From: Bacillota bacterium
GTDB lineage: Bacteria > Bacillota > UBA4882 > UBA8346
DNA length: 64,000 bases
Direction of reading: 5' to 3'
Assembly (NCBI GenBank): GCA_023426245.1
Contig: JAFABB010000050.1
Coordinates: 114,822-178,821 of the forward strand
A program made the position numbers and the translations under genes. Below, piece after piece: positions 25,318-34,567 of the stretch; the first letter of the stretch is position 1, and each line of letters starts with the position of its first letter. The notes under the pieces are model-generated. The model made no database searches, had not been told where the DNA came from, and was given only the letters and a program-made list of their open reading frames with translations.

Positions 25318-27147
25318 ATGAAGGAAAATATTCGAAATATTGCAATTATTGCCCACGTTGACCACGGCAAAACGACCTTGGTCGACTGTTTACTGAGACA
25401 ATCCGGGATTTTCAGGGATAATGAACGGGTTGTGGAACGGGTTATGGACAGTAACGATTTGGAACGTGAACGCGGGATTACGATTCTATCGAAAAATACC
25501 GCCGTTAATTACGGTGATCTAAAGATTAATATTGTGGATACCCCAGGCCACGCCGATTTCGGCGGGGAAGTGGAACGGGTCTTGCGAATGGTGGACGGGG
25601 CCTTGTTATTGGTGGATGCCTTTGAGGGACCGATGGCCCAAACCAAATTCGTGCTCAGGAAAGCATTGGAAGTGGGGCTGCGGATCATTGTGGTGGTCAA
25701 TAAAATCGATCGCCCGGATGCACGGCCGGATGAAGTGTTAAATGAGGTTTTCGACCTGTTTGTGGAGCTGGAAGCGGAGGATTGGCAGCTGGAGTTCCCG
25801 GTTATTTATGCTTCGGCCCGTACCGGTAAGGCTACTTTAGATTGGCAACAACCGGGCACAGACATGAAACCGGTCTTTGAGATGATCGAAAAAGAAGTTC
25901 CGGCGCCTTCGGGGGATGAGAATGCCGTATTGCAACTGCAAATCAATACCCTGGATTATGATGATTATGTGGGCCGGGTCGGAATTGGCCGGATTCACAA
26001 TGGCAGCTTGAATGCAGGCCAATTGGTGGGCCTTTCGAAGCAAGACGGAAAACTGGAAACCATCAAAATCGGTAAATTATGGGTTTGGGACGGCTTAAAA
26101 CGAAAAGAAGTCGATAAGGCATCGGCAGGCGACATTGTGGCTGTGGCTGGACTCGGTAAAGTCAATATCGGGGAAACCGTCACCGATCCCGAAAATCCAT
26201 CTCCGTTACCATTGTTAACCGTCGATGAACCGACCTTAACCATGAATTTCATTGTCAATGACAGTCCCTTTGCCGGTAAAGAGGGTAAATTTGTTACCTC
26301 CCGCCATATCCGGGAACGCCTATTCAAAGAGGCGGAGACCAATGTCAGCCTGCGGGTGTCGGAAACCGACTCGCCGGATTCCTATGAAGTGTCCGGACGG
26401 GGTGAGTTACATTTGGGTATTTTGATTGAAACCATGCGCCGGGAAGGTTATGAGTTGCAAATATCCAAACCGCGGCCGATTTTAAAGCGGATTAACGGAG
26501 AACTGTGTGAACCTTACGAGCGCCTTTTCATCAATCTCCCGGAAGAATTTTCCGGAAGCGTCATTGAGAATTTGGGCAAACGGCGGGCCGAGATGATGAA
26601 TATGCAACCGGCGGGCGAAAAAAATGTGAAACTGGAATTCTTAATTCCGGCCCGCGGTTTGATTGGTTTTCGTTCGGAATTTTTAACTGCCACCAAGGGC
26701 GAAGGCATCATGAACCATATGTTTGAAAAATATGGACCCTGGAAAGGCGAAATCGCCACCAGAAGCCGCGGAGTATTAACGGCTTTTGAATCCGGCGAAG
26801 CGACCACCTATGGGATTCATAATGTTGAGGAACGCGGTTCATTGTTTATCAGCCCGATCGATAAGATTTACGCCGGCATGATTGTCGGAGAAAATTCCCG
26901 TGAAGGGGACCTGGATGTCAATGTTTGTAAGAAAAAGCATCTTACCAATATGCGGGCCAGTACTTCGGATGAAACCATCCGCCTGACTCCGCCGCGGAGT
27001 TTTACGTTGGAACAGGCCATGGAATATATTGAGGATGACGAATTGGTCGAGGTCACCCCGAGTTCGATCCGGTTGCGTAAAAAGATCCTCGACAAGAGTG
27101 ACCGGGAAAGAATGGCTAAAAGGAGCAAGGACGCTTCTGCCGTTTGA
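25318..27147 (+). CDS. typA: Ribosome-associated GTPase TypA/BipA
   Basis: This 609-residue translational GTPase related to EF-G binds ribosomes and aids 50S assembly and stress or low-temperature growth. The G domain shows G1 AHVDHGKTT, the switch region MDSNDLERERGITI, G3 DTPGHADFGGEV and G4 NKIDR. Domain II, domain III and the BipA-specific C-terminal domain (RSRGVLTAFESGEATTYGIHNVEERG) follow. I chose the ATG at 25318, which gives the usual length and MKENIRNIAIIAHVDHGKT as N-terminus; a GTG at 25297 is possible and a GTGAGG lies there. It is convergent with the ankyrin gene, with only four bases between the stop codons. Confidence 0.95.
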   Translation: MKENIRNIAIIAHVDHGKTTLVDCLLRQSGIFRDNERVVERVMDSNDLERERGITILSKNTAVNYGDLKINIVDTPGHADFGGEVERVLRMVDGALLLVDAFEGPMAQTKFVLRKALEVGLRIIVVVNKIDRPDARPDEVLNEVFDLFVELEAEDWQLEFPVIYASARTGKATLDWQQPGTDMKPVFEMIEKEVPAPSGDENAVLQLQINTLDYDDYVGRVGIGRIHNGSLNAGQLVGLSKQDGKLETIKIGKLWVWDGLKRKEVDKASAGDIVAVAGLGKVNIGETVTDPENPSPLPLLTVDEPTLTMNFIVNDSPFAGKEGKFVTSRHIRERLFKEAETNVSLRVSETDSPDSYEVSGRGELHLGILIETMRREGYELQISKPRPILKRINGELCEPYERLFINLPEEFSGSVIENLGKRRAEMMNMQPAGEKNVKLEFLIPARGLIGFRSEFLTATKGEGIMNHMFEKYGPWKGEIATRSRGVLTAFESGEATTYGIHNVEERGSLFISPIDKIYAGMIVGENSREGDLDVNVCKKKHLTNMRASTSDETIRLTPPRSFTLEQAMEYIEDDELVEVTPSSIRLRKKILDKSDRERMAKRSKDASAV

Positions 27148-27151
27148 ACGA

Positions 27152-29251
27152 TTATTCTTTGGCTCCAGCATTTTTAAGTATTCTCACAATCTCCGGATAG
27201 CGGCTGGCGGCATTTAAAGCTGTGCAGCCGCTGCGATTGCGGAGAGACAAATCCGGTCCTTTACTGAGAAGCATTTTTACCATGGAAACCTCGCCTTCAA
27301 AACTGGCCAGCATGACGGCTGTGGAACCGTCTTGCCGCATGGAATTTACTTCGGCGCCCTTATCCATTAGATATTGAACCGCATCGGCCTTTCGATAAAG
27401 AATAGCGATGATTAATGCATTATCCCCATCCTTATCTTGGGTAGGAATGGGTGAACGGTTTTCCACCAACAGCTTTAAACCTTTCATTTGGCCGCATTTG
27501 GCTGCTATCATCAGGGCGGTCCATCCTGATTGAGCCGTCTTCAAGTTTAAATCGGGATGAGCATCCATTAATTGTTGGATGACATCAACCGCGCCCGTTT
27601 GAATTGCCCACATCAAGGCGGTCCAACCACCCCGGCCCTGAATATTTCCATCCGCGCCCGAAAGTAGCAAGATCGACACTAAATCCCCATAGCCATACAT
27701 GGATGCCAGAATGAGAGCGGTATCGCCGTCCCGATCCTTGGCATTGACTGCCGCTCCTTTTTGGATCAATGCCCGGACAATTTGGCCCTGATTGTATTTA
27801 ACAGCCAGTATTAAAGCGGACGTACCGGTTGAATCTTTGCTGTTGGGATCGGCGCCTTGATTTAGCAAGATATTGGATGTGGGTAAATCTTTTTTACGGA
27901 TAGCCTCGATGAAGACGGAGTTCGGATTGACTCCGCCCGCAATAAAGGCCTTGAATTGAGCCGATTGGCCGTTTTTGGCCGCCATTAACAATGGCGTATC
28001 CCCGTCTTTGTTGCGGATAGCCGCATCTGCGCCTTTGGATAGCAGCAGTTGCAGGACGTCTTGATGGTCTTGGGCAACGGCAAAATGTAAAGCTGTCCAC
28101 CCGTTTTCGTCGCTTGCATTAAGGGTGGCCCCATAGAAAATCAAACTCCGCGCTATCTCAAGGTTACCTTGACTGGCGGCCAGCATTAATGGGGTTCGGC
28201 GATGAATATCCGTTCCATTAAGATTTGCCTCGTTTTCCATTAATAATTTGGCAGTATCGGTACTGCCTTTGGAAACGGCCCAAAAAAGAGCCGGCCACTG
28301 GTTGGAGTCCGCCATATTAACGGATGCCTTATGACTGAGTAAAAATCTGGCTGTTTCAGGATGGTTTTCTGCGGCTGCTGCCATCAGTGGCGTAAAACCT
28401 TTCCGATCCTTGCCGTCTACATTCATCCCTTTGGCGATCATCTGTGAGACGTTCAAGGTATGGCCTTGATTGGACTCCCATAACAATGCATTCCAACCGT
28501 TATTATCAGCAGCCTCAAGATTGGTGGCTTTTTTGAGTAGGATTTGAACAGTTTCTTTATTCCCACTGGCAGCAGCGGCGATTAGCGGGGTCGTTCCGTC
28601 TTTTGCGGTATAATCTACTTCTCCGCCGTTATCCATTAAAAGTTTGACGGTATCCGGATAACCGTTTTTAGCAGCCCATAATATGGGGGTCCAGCCTTGA
28701 GCGTCCTTTTCATTGATGTTGGCTTGATAGTTTTTAATCAAACTGGCCAGTAAACCGGTGTCGCCTTTCTTTGCGGCCCAAATGGAACTAAGCGAGATAT
28801 TTGCCCCTTTATTGATGAGAAACTGAATGATCCTTGGATGATTGACCTTGACGGCATACATCAGAGCCGTATAACCTTCCGTGGTACGAAGGTTGAAATC
28901 GGCTTGGGGATTTTTGAGAATCAATTCGACAATTGGGAGATATTTATTCTTTACAGCGTGAATAAGCGCAGTGGAATCATAATTGTCTTGTAAATTGGGA
29001 TCTGCGCCTTTATCCACCAAGATTTTAACAATGGATGTGAAACCCTTGTCGGAGGCGATAATCAATGGAGTCCATTGATTGTCCCCCCGGGTATTGATAT
29101 CTGCGCCTTTATTTATCAAATTTCTAACCAATGAAGCCTTGTTCCTGGCGACTGCGTTTAACAAATTGGAATTGAGATCTTCAGCCTGTGTTGCAAGGGG
29201 GAGAATAAATACCCATAAAACCGAAAGTGCAATCGACAATCTAGTTCTCAT
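27152..29251 (-). CDS. Exported ankyrin-repeat protein, about 21 repeats
   Basis: This 699-residue protein begins with a signal peptide (MRTRLSIALSVLWVFILPLATQAED, cut near TQA-ED) and then consists almost wholly of about 21 ankyrin repeats of about 33 residues, for example DNQWTPLIIASDKGF and DRDGDTALILASMYG. Some repeats, near residues 140 and 435, lack the opening TPL beta-turn and read SIWAAKKGDTG and VFIEAIRKKDL. There is no other domain, so it is probably a binding scaffold on the cell surface or outside the cell. GGAAGGAA precedes the ATG at 29251; the longer upstream frame is not needed. It follows the metallophosphatase gene by 136 bases on the same strand and may share its transcript. 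Confidence 0.85.
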   Translation of the reverse strand: MRTRLSIALSVLWVFILPLATQAEDLNSNLLNAVARNKASLVRNLINKGADINTRGDNQWTPLIIASDKGFTSIVKILVDKGADPNLQDNYDSTALIHAVKNKYLPIVELILKNPQADFNLRTTEGYTALMYAVKVNHPRIIQFLINKGANISLSSIWAAKKGDTGLLASLIKNYQANINEKDAQGWTPILWAAKNGYPDTVKLLMDNGGEVDYTAKDGTTPLIAAAASGNKETVQILLKKATNLEAADNNGWNALLWESNQGHTLNVSQMIAKGMNVDGKDRKGFTPLMAAAAENHPETARFLLSHKASVNMADSNQWPALFWAVSKGSTDTAKLLMENEANLNGTDIHRRTPLMLAASQGNLEIARSLIFYGATLNASDENGWTALHFAVAQDHQDVLQLLLSKGADAAIRNKDGDTPLLMAAKNGQSAQFKAFIAGGVNPNSVFIEAIRKKDLPTSNILLNQGADPNSKDSTGTSALILAVKYNQGQIVRALIQKGAAVNAKDRDGDTALILASMYGYGDLVSILLLSGADGNIQGRGGWTALMWAIQTGAVDVIQQLMDAHPDLNLKTAQSGWTALMIAAKCGQMKGLKLLVENRSPIPTQDKDGDNALIIAILYRKADAVQYLMDKGAEVNSMRQDGSTAVMLASFEGEVSMVKMLLSKGPDLSLRNRSGCTALNAASRYPEIVRILKNAGAKE

Positions 29252-29387
29252 GCAATTCCTTCCTTCCAAAACCGATTCCGGAAAAACTTCCCCACAAAAT
29301 GTAAATTCAATAAACAATTGTAAAAATCCTGCCGCTTTATCCCCCTTGTTTGACTTGGTCATATGGACGAGTATCTCTGAAGATGAC

Positions 29388-30791
29388 TTAAAAAGTACGT
29401 CGATCGACCGTCAAAGTTCCTTCGCCGCCGTTAATCTTAATGGAATCCACGGCATGGAGGACCATTTTATTCTGGGGCCCTTTTTTCCAATACAAGATTG
29501 AGGCGCTATAAGGTACGGCTTTGTCGAGAAAACCTCTTATACCTGCGGATCCAGTTGTCCCCGCATCATCAATAACGGTCTTTTTCTCCACCGAGAGTTT
29601 GTATTGATGGTTATGACCATGGAGGATGACCGGGACGGAACCAATCAAATCCTCGGCGAGATTGCGGTTATGCACTGCAATAATATCAGGCAGTTTACTA
29701 TTATGACTGATTCGTTCCTTTAAAGCTTTTGCGGTTTCCAGATACTGTCCGGGCGGAGCCACATCCGAATTATAAATTTTGGCAGCAGGGTCCGCAGCGC
29801 CTGCTATGGTAAGTCCGTAGATACGCAGATCTTTTTTTACCACAACGATAACGTTCTTGGTATGAACAAGACGTTTGATTATCAAGGGCGATTCATGGTT
29901 GCCGGGTATAAATACATAGGGTACCTTCAGCCCGGGAATTCTTTCAATAATTTTAGCTTCGAGAGCGGTTCCATAATCGGTTAAGTCACCGGTATCGACG
30001 ATGAATTGGATTTTAAAGTTTGAAACCAACTCACTGATAAAGTCAAAAGCTGCCGGGTTATTATGAATGTCGCTGACGTGCAAAACTTTAATATCCGATT
30101 GCATATCGCCCATGTTTTTTATGTCTTCAGCTTGTTTGAACAAAACCGGCAGTCCCTGGGAGATTTTTTTCAGATTGTTTCCGATCACTTCAATATTATC
30201 CAGGCTCATGGTTACTAAATTCATGGCCCAGGGAGCGGCTGACAAGACCCCCTGATATTTGGGATGTTCAATCTCTTTTGGCTGATAGGAGATGATAGTC
30301 ATCCCAATCAAGATAATGATTGTGGCCGTGGAACAGAGAATCCCGTAAAGAAAAAGTTTGGATAAGGGCTTAACTCTAAATACCAATAATATAAGGGCCC
30401 CTCCAAGTAAACCGTAAAATACAACGGTCAGGAAGAAAGTCATCATCGTGGATTTCACTTGATGTTGTAATAAAGGTAACCACTGTTGTTTTGACGGCAG
30501 TGAGTTCAACTGTTTCGCCAAGCTGGAGAAATCGACTTCATCCAGAGTAATAATAAACTGCCAGGGAGTTCTGTGAGACTGGAAAAATAACCGGCCGATG
30601 GGCGGAACTTCTATCATGGTGCCGCCCTGGATGGAAAACTTATTTTGTAATTTAAAAGATAGTGAGTTAACGGTAAAAGCCGTTGAAGAAAATAACTGAA
30701 TGAAGGAAAGGGTAAAAAAACAAACCAGTAAAGTCAAAAGGATCAGACGAAACCGGCGATTTTGACTTAAGGATGCCCATAATTTTTTCAT
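29388..30791 (-). CDS. Membrane-anchored calcineurin-like metallophosphatase
   Basis: This 467-residue protein has an N-terminal membrane segment at about residues 15-38, an extracytoplasmic stretch to about 120, and two further spans at about 120-140 and 150-170. The catalytic domain then carries all metal ligands of the calcineurin-like fold: VSDIHNN, DTGDLTD, PGNHES, VHNRN and HGHNHQ. By topology the domain probably lies outside the membrane. GAGGGT precedes the ATG at 30791 and supports that start. The substrate is unknown; related proteins act on nucleotides, phospholipids or phosphodiesters. It lies upstream of the ankyrin gene on the same strand, so the two could act together at the cell surface. 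Confidence 0.85.
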   Translation of the reverse strand: MKKLWASLSQNRRFRLILLTLLVCFFTLSFIQLFSSTAFTVNSLSFKLQNKFSIQGGTMIEVPPIGRLFFQSHRTPWQFIITLDEVDFSSLAKQLNSLPSKQQWLPLLQHQVKSTMMTFFLTVVFYGLLGGALILLVFRVKPLSKLFLYGILCSTATIIILIGMTIISYQPKEIEHPKYQGVLSAAPWAMNLVTMSLDNIEVIGNNLKKISQGLPVLFKQAEDIKNMGDMQSDIKVLHVSDIHNNPAAFDFISELVSNFKIQFIVDTGDLTDYGTALEAKIIERIPGLKVPYVFIPGNHESPLIIKRLVHTKNVIVVVKKDLRIYGLTIAGAADPAAKIYNSDVAPPGQYLETAKALKERISHNSKLPDIIAVHNRNLAEDLIGSVPVILHGHNHQYKLSVEKKTVIDDAGTTGSAGIRGFLDKAVPYSASILYWKKGPQNKMVLHAVDSIKINGGEGTLTVDRRTF

Positions 30792-30927
30792 GTTTACCCT
30801 CAAAAAAGTTTTTTTTATTATAACATATTTCAGCTAGGCAACTTTAGTGTGATTGTAAGCCTTTACTGGAATAAAATAGCCGGCTTTTCATATAAATGGA
30901 ATAAGAACTCCCCGAGAGGTGATTTTC

Positions 30928-32010
30928 ATGGCATATTGCTCCGATTGCGGCGTCTATTATACCAGTGAGACCAATATTTGCCCGTCTTGCGGAAATCATG
31001 TTTCCCAAAACCGGAAACCTGATCACGGGCCTGTATCGGATATTGGCTCTAAAGTTCCAGTCTCTACGGAATTGATCGATAATCCTTCCGAAAGTAATGC
31101 GGAGGGAAACGCTGAGTTTAACAAGGGGATAGAAAACTCATCCCAAAGTTCCCCCAATAATTTGGATCATAAGCAGGACGGAATGATCAATGATAAAATA
31201 AGTCCGGAGCCTGGTAAAGCGGAGCCGGGTGGTTTTGATTATGAAAGTCAATTGGGTAAAGGGATTATCAAGCCCCAAAAGGTTGAAATGGCAGTCGATG
31301 GAGTACACTTTAAATATGAAACACCCCCCCATAGTTTCAAGAAAGAGGGGCCGGTTAAAGAAAGGCCCAAAGAATACCGGACAACCGGGAACGATATGGG
31401 ACTGAAATCTCCGGATGAAATGAGTCTTAAAAATACCTTCCTGGAAGAACATATTCTATCGCAAATTGTTGATCAAGAAAAGGTAGAATCAGTTGTTGAC
31501 CAGGAGGAGTCGCCCCGGGAGTCGGAGAGACAAGCGACCCTTGAAAGCGTAGAGGAATCCGGAGAGCAAATTCCGGTCGAATCCGTGAAGGCGGAAGTTC
31601 CACCGGATGAAAGAGAGGAAGTTACCGAGGAGCCTGTTATCAAGGAACTGATTTCTGAACCGGAGATTCCTGAACCCGAGCTGAGTGAAGACTATGGTCA
31701 TAGGCTCGATGGAGATAATGTAATTTGGGAGGGAGCGCAAAGCTGGTATAAAATCCCTATTGGAAATTATTATAAAATAACCGGCCGTAAGCTCATGATC
31801 TTTGACAAGAATCAACATAAGCTTTTGGATGTGAGTTTATCATGGATTGCCGAAATAACGGTAAAACAGTCGTGGGTTGGCAAGTTAATCGGTATCGGAG
31901 ATTTGATGATTTCCATTCCTGATTTTGCTGCATCCAAAATCGTTTTAGGAGGAATATCCGAACCGTTCAAAGTAAAAAATGTTATCGAAGAAAGGAAGAA
32001 GTACTTATAA
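30928..32010 (+). CDS. Zinc-ribbon protein with PH-like C-terminal domain
   Basis: This 360-residue protein has three parts. Residues 1-25 form a zinc ribbon (C4, C7, C19, C22 in YCSDCG ... ICPSCG). Residues about 30-265 are highly charged, rich in E, P, S and K, and probably disordered. Residues about 270-360 resemble a bacterial PH-like domain (YYKITGRKLMIFDKNQHKLLDVSLSWI). The start at ATG 30928 is set by GAGAGG ten bases before it. I do not recognise a specific function. Such architectures are usually membrane- or complex-associated regulators of unknown role. It is divergent from the metallophosphatase. Confidence 0.75.
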   Translation: MAYCSDCGVYYTSETNICPSCGNHVSQNRKPDHGPVSDIGSKVPVSTELIDNPSESNAEGNAEFNKGIENSSQSSPNNLDHKQDGMINDKISPEPGKAEPGGFDYESQLGKGIIKPQKVEMAVDGVHFKYETPPHSFKKEGPVKERPKEYRTTGNDMGLKSPDEMSLKNTFLEEHILSQIVDQEKVESVVDQEESPRESERQATLESVEESGEQIPVESVKAEVPPDEREEVTEEPVIKELISEPEIPEPELSEDYGHRLDGDNVIWEGAQSWYKIPIGNYYKITGRKLMIFDKNQHKLLDVSLSWIAEITVKQSWVGKLIGIGDLMISIPDFAASKIVLGGISEPFKVKNVIEERKKYL

Positions 32011-32042
32011 AGGATTAAGTTGGGAAACTGTATACGATCAAT

Positions 32043-32099
32043 AAGAAATACGATATATGACTTTATTTATTGCAAGGATTCCAATATATTGTATTTCTT
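32043..32099. repeat. Dispersed palindromic repeat, degenerate copy E
   Basis: AAGAAATACGATATAT at 32043-32058 and ATATATTGTATTTCTT ending at 32099 match the inner palindrome of the repeats at 55700 and 62107. The outer GGGGCTGTC ends are not preserved. Confidence 0.5.
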
Positions 32100-32238
32100 C
32101 ATCATGCCCACGCCTGCCTGGGAAACTTTAGAGACATCCCGTTAGGTTGACATTAGGGTTTGAAACACAGATAATGAGAAAAAGCGATGCAATTTTTTGA
32201 TCCGCAAATTATTCAAATTGAAGCGGGTGGTTTTTATC

Positions 32239-32724
32239 ATGGATGGTTGCAAAAAAGTTGTTTTGGTCAGCGGGTGTTTGCTCGGCATCCCCTGCCGCTT
32301 TGATGGGACAAGCCGGGAAGTATCGGAGTTGCGCTCGATGTTGGCAGGATATCAATTCATTTCTTTCTGCCCGGAAGCCGCCGGAGGATTGAAAAGCCCT
32401 CGTCCTCCAGCAGAGATACAAAACGGTGATGGCGCCGGAGTTTTGGAAGGAATCGCCAAGGTCGTGAATGAGGACGGAAGGGACTTGACGGAAGAATTTT
32501 TAAAAGGCGCCGAGGCTGTAGCCAAACTGGCTCAGAAGCACCATCCGGATTTTGTGGTTTTAAAGGCCAAAAGCCCTTCTTGCGGCGTGGGCCTGATATA
32601 TGACGGAACTTTTAGCAGTACCTTAAGAAAGGGAGACGGAGTCACCACGGCTTTATTGCGCAGTATCGGTGTGAAGGTTTATCCGGAGCAGGATTTTATA
32701 AAAAATCAATTTGGAGATAATTAA
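32239..32724 (+). CDS. DUF523 family protein
   Basis: This 161-residue protein of the YbbK/DUF523 family has conserved cysteines in VSGCLLGIPCRFDG (C13 and C19 region), FCPEAAGGLKSPRPPAEI and LKAKSPSCGVG. The arrangement suggests metal or iron-sulfur binding. Some members are linked to 2-thiouracil desulfuration, but the function here is unknown. The ATG at 32239 is preceded by GGGTGG; an upstream in-frame start at 32197 has no ribosome binding site. The 228 bases before it hold only the degenerate repeat copy. Confidence 0.85.
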   Translation: MDGCKKVVLVSGCLLGIPCRFDGTSREVSELRSMLAGYQFISFCPEAAGGLKSPRPPAEIQNGDGAGVLEGIAKVVNEDGRDLTEEFLKGAEAVAKLAQKHHPDFVVLKAKSPSCGVGLIYDGTFSSTLRKGDGVTTALLRSIGVKVYPEQDFIKNQFGDN

Positions 32725-32779
32725 CAGATATATTTCCTTGACGGGAGCCTGCCGGTATGGTAAAATAATTTTTGCCGAT

Positions 32780-32855
32780 GCGGGAGTAGCTCAGTTGGTA
32801 GAGCGTCAGCCTTCCAAGCTGAATGTGGCGGGTTCGAGCCCCGTTTCCCGCTCCA
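32780..32855 (+). tRNA. tRNA-Gly (anticodon TCC)
   Basis: The acceptor stem GCGGGAG pairs with TTCCCGC. The D arm contains AGCTCAGTTGGTAGAGC, the anticodon loop CTTCCAA is closed by CAGCC-type and GCTG-type arms, and the T arm is GCGGGTTCGAGCCCCGT. CCA is encoded. Confidence 0.96.
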
Positions 32856-32867
32856 ATATGAAATTTT

Positions 32868-32896
32868 AGCTTCCTGGTTTATCGGGAAGCTTTTTT
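32868..32896 (+). terminator. Terminator of tRNA-Gly
   Basis: AGCTTCC and GGAAGCT pair around a ten-base loop, followed by six Ts. Confidence 0.85.
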
Positions 32897-33041
32897 ATTA
32901 ACATACGGACTATGAATTTATAAATTTTCCAGGGTCCAGCTTATCGTGGATGAGCATTTATCGATCCAATAGATTGATGATGAATGAATGGCGGATTGAA
33001 TCATCGTAATATAATAAGCCATGCTCAAAGGAGAATTTACC

Positions 33042-33656
33042 ATGAAAATTTCGAAGATCGCTTTTTTAATTTCCTTGGCAATTATCGTTTGCGTTTTGGG
33101 TGGAATCGTTTTTGGGGACGATTCGGGGGATGCTGCAGCCTATTTCCCGATGAAACCTGGCAATTACTGGGTTTATAAATTGACAATGCCTGGAAGCTCC
33201 AAAGTACTTAGCCAAAAGGTAAAGGTGGATGCACCTGAGAAAGGTAAGCCCAAGATTATTGTTTATAACCCAAACGGCGAACCGGAAGTTTTCGTATATT
33301 ATGAACTTAATCCCCAAGGCTTGTTTAAATCTTCGGAAATGGCTTCATGGGGGCTTAACGAATATCGTCCCCTGTGGCCGGTGCTGAAGAACAATATGGC
33401 GGTTGGAACCACTTGGGATTGGGAGTCCGACGACCATAAAATGAAGGAAACCGTAAAAGTTTTGGGAATGGAAAAAGTGACTGTCCCTGCAGGAACCTTC
33501 GATGCGCTTTTAGTGCAATGTTCCGGCACCGGTCTTAACGGTACTGTCTACTCAGATAAAACATGGTATGTCAAGAATGTGGGCTATGTAAAAGACGAGT
33601 TGACGATTAGCGGAAAACCATTAATCAGTGAACTAACTCAATATGAGTTGAACTGA
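33042..33656 (+). CDS. Secreted protein of unknown function
   Basis: This 204-residue protein has a signal peptide (MKISKIAFLISLAIIVCVLGGIVFGDD). The mature part is rich in beta strands and begins YFPMKPGNYWVYKL, a motif seen in many small secreted proteins of unknown role, and has the later element VTVPAGTFDALLVQ. It could be a lipocalin-like or LolA-like fold, but I do not assign one. AAAGGAG precedes the ATG at 33042. It lies between tRNA-Gly and tRNA-Arg with no evident operon partner. Confidence 0.75.
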   Translation: MKISKIAFLISLAIIVCVLGGIVFGDDSGDAAAYFPMKPGNYWVYKLTMPGSSKVLSQKVKVDAPEKGKPKIIVYNPNGEPEVFVYYELNPQGLFKSSEMASWGLNEYRPLWPVLKNNMAVGTTWDWESDDHKMKETVKVLGMEKVTVPAGTFDALLVQCSGTGLNGTVYSDKTWYVKNVGYVKDELTISGKPLISELTQYELN

Positions 33657-33748
33657 ATACCGGACAGAAAAATAGTAATTGTTATTGAAGTCGGGTTATG
33701 GTATAATATTTAAGCACATTGAGCAGGATTGAAAATGTTTATCATTAT

Positions 33749-33824
33749 GCGCCTGTAGCTCAGGGGATAGAGCAACGGACTTCTAATCCGTTGGCCGTAG
33801 GTTCGATTCCTACCAGGCGCGCCA
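33749..33824 (+). tRNA. tRNA-Arg (anticodon TCT)
   Basis: The acceptor GCGCCTG pairs with CAGGCGC. The D arm AGCTCAGGGGATAGAGC, anticodon loop CTTCTAA in an ACGGA/TCCGT stem, and T arm GTAGGTTCGATTCCTAC are intact. CCA is encoded after a G discriminator. It reads AGA and AGG. Confidence 0.96.
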
Positions 33825-33838
33825 ATTTTGATACGGCA

Positions 33839-33870
33839 GGTTTCTAAGATACTTAGGAGCCTTTTTTGTT
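33839..33870 (+). terminator. Terminator of tRNA-Arg
   Basis: GGTTTCTAAG and CTTAGGAGCC pair with some G-U pairs around a short loop, followed by six Ts and a further T-rich run. Confidence 0.75.
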
Positions 33871-33930
33871 TTTAAAGAAGAGGAAACGCTCAGGGGAAGT
33901 CGCCAAAGCTGTTCCATCCCGGAACATGGC

Positions 33931-33983
33931 GCAGCAACAGGACTTCTACCACTTAGCCGTAGGTACGATTCCTATCAGGCCCA
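33931..33983 (+). pseudogene. Decayed tRNA-Arg copy
   Basis: The stretch from the D-stem end to the acceptor 3' side matches tRNA-Arg at 33749-33824: AGCAACaGGACTTCTA, then GCCGTAGGTaCGATTCCTAtCAGGC. The anticodon stem no longer pairs (ACAGG opposite CACTT), the acceptor 3' side is altered and the 5' half is unrecognisable, while the T stem still pairs. It lies about 105 bases after the intact gene. A 72-codon open frame across it is spurious. Confidence 0.65.
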
Positions 33984-34176
33984 CCGATATTGAAAGAAAA
34001 CGGGCTCGTTATCTACCAAAATGGAATGCTTTATCACTTAAAGTTCAAGAATCGATGACGCTTAATCCGGAAGATGGGCGCTGAATAAATTATTTATATA
34101 AAGTTTCCGGATCCATTTAGATAAAATTGTTAGTCGTCACGAATTGGGACGGCTTTTTTATTGCCCTAAAATGAAT

Positions 34177-34246
34177 AAAAGCCTTACTGGTATCTGCGGG
34201 AGAGACCATAAAGGCCCAATCCGCACCACTCCTAGAGTAAGGCTTT
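34177..34246. other. Long nested inverted repeat
   Basis: AAAGCCTTACT at 34178-34188 and AGTAAGGCTTT at 34236-34246 are exact complements. They enclose TGCGG/CCGCA at 34195-34199 and 34221-34225. On the plus strand it is followed by a T-rich stretch (ATTATTTTTT), so it may be a terminator-like or small structured RNA. It sits just downstream of the minus-strand gene at 34306-34404 and could also serve as its 3' end. Confidence 0.5.
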
Positions 34247-34305
34247 CGATATTATTTTTTACCACAAATAGGATAATGTTATTTTACCCGTGTGATGAGA
34301 TTTAT

Positions 34306-34404
34306 TTAAATGAAACCGCCGCCGCAGAAACAGCAAAGTATAATGATAATAATGATAATCCAGATAAACCAACCGCCACCAAATCCAGCACCGGCGAAGC
34401 CCAT
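34306..34404 (-). CDS. YjcZ-like tiny glycine-rich sporulation peptide
   Basis: This is a 32-residue peptide with a glycine/aromatic start (MGFAGAGFGGGWF), one membrane-spanning stretch of isoleucines and a CCFCGGGFI tail. This composition and length match the YjcZ family of small sporulation or coat-associated membrane peptides of Bacillus, although the cysteine-rich end is unusual. A perfect AAAGGAGGTG lies six bases before the ATG, which is the main reason to accept such a short gene. It is read leftward, next to other small genes with coat-like composition. Confidence 0.7.
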   Translation of the reverse strand: MGFAGAGFGGGWFIWIIIIIIILCCFCGGGFI

Positions 34405-34567
34405 TGTTACACCTCCTTTGCATAGTTTGATAATCAGATTAATCAATATAGTTTATGTTCAAATCCATAAAATGTAGTTATGGTAAATGAATATTTGTTT
34501 ATACAACCAATGGATATTTGTAAACATAGGAGATTCAATTGGATTATCAAGGGATAATGCAGGTGGA

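Noticed and set aside
33866..34084. 72-codon open frame downstream of tRNA-Arg
   Set aside because: It runs across the tRNA terminator and the decayed tRNA copy, has no ribosome binding site and shows no domain.
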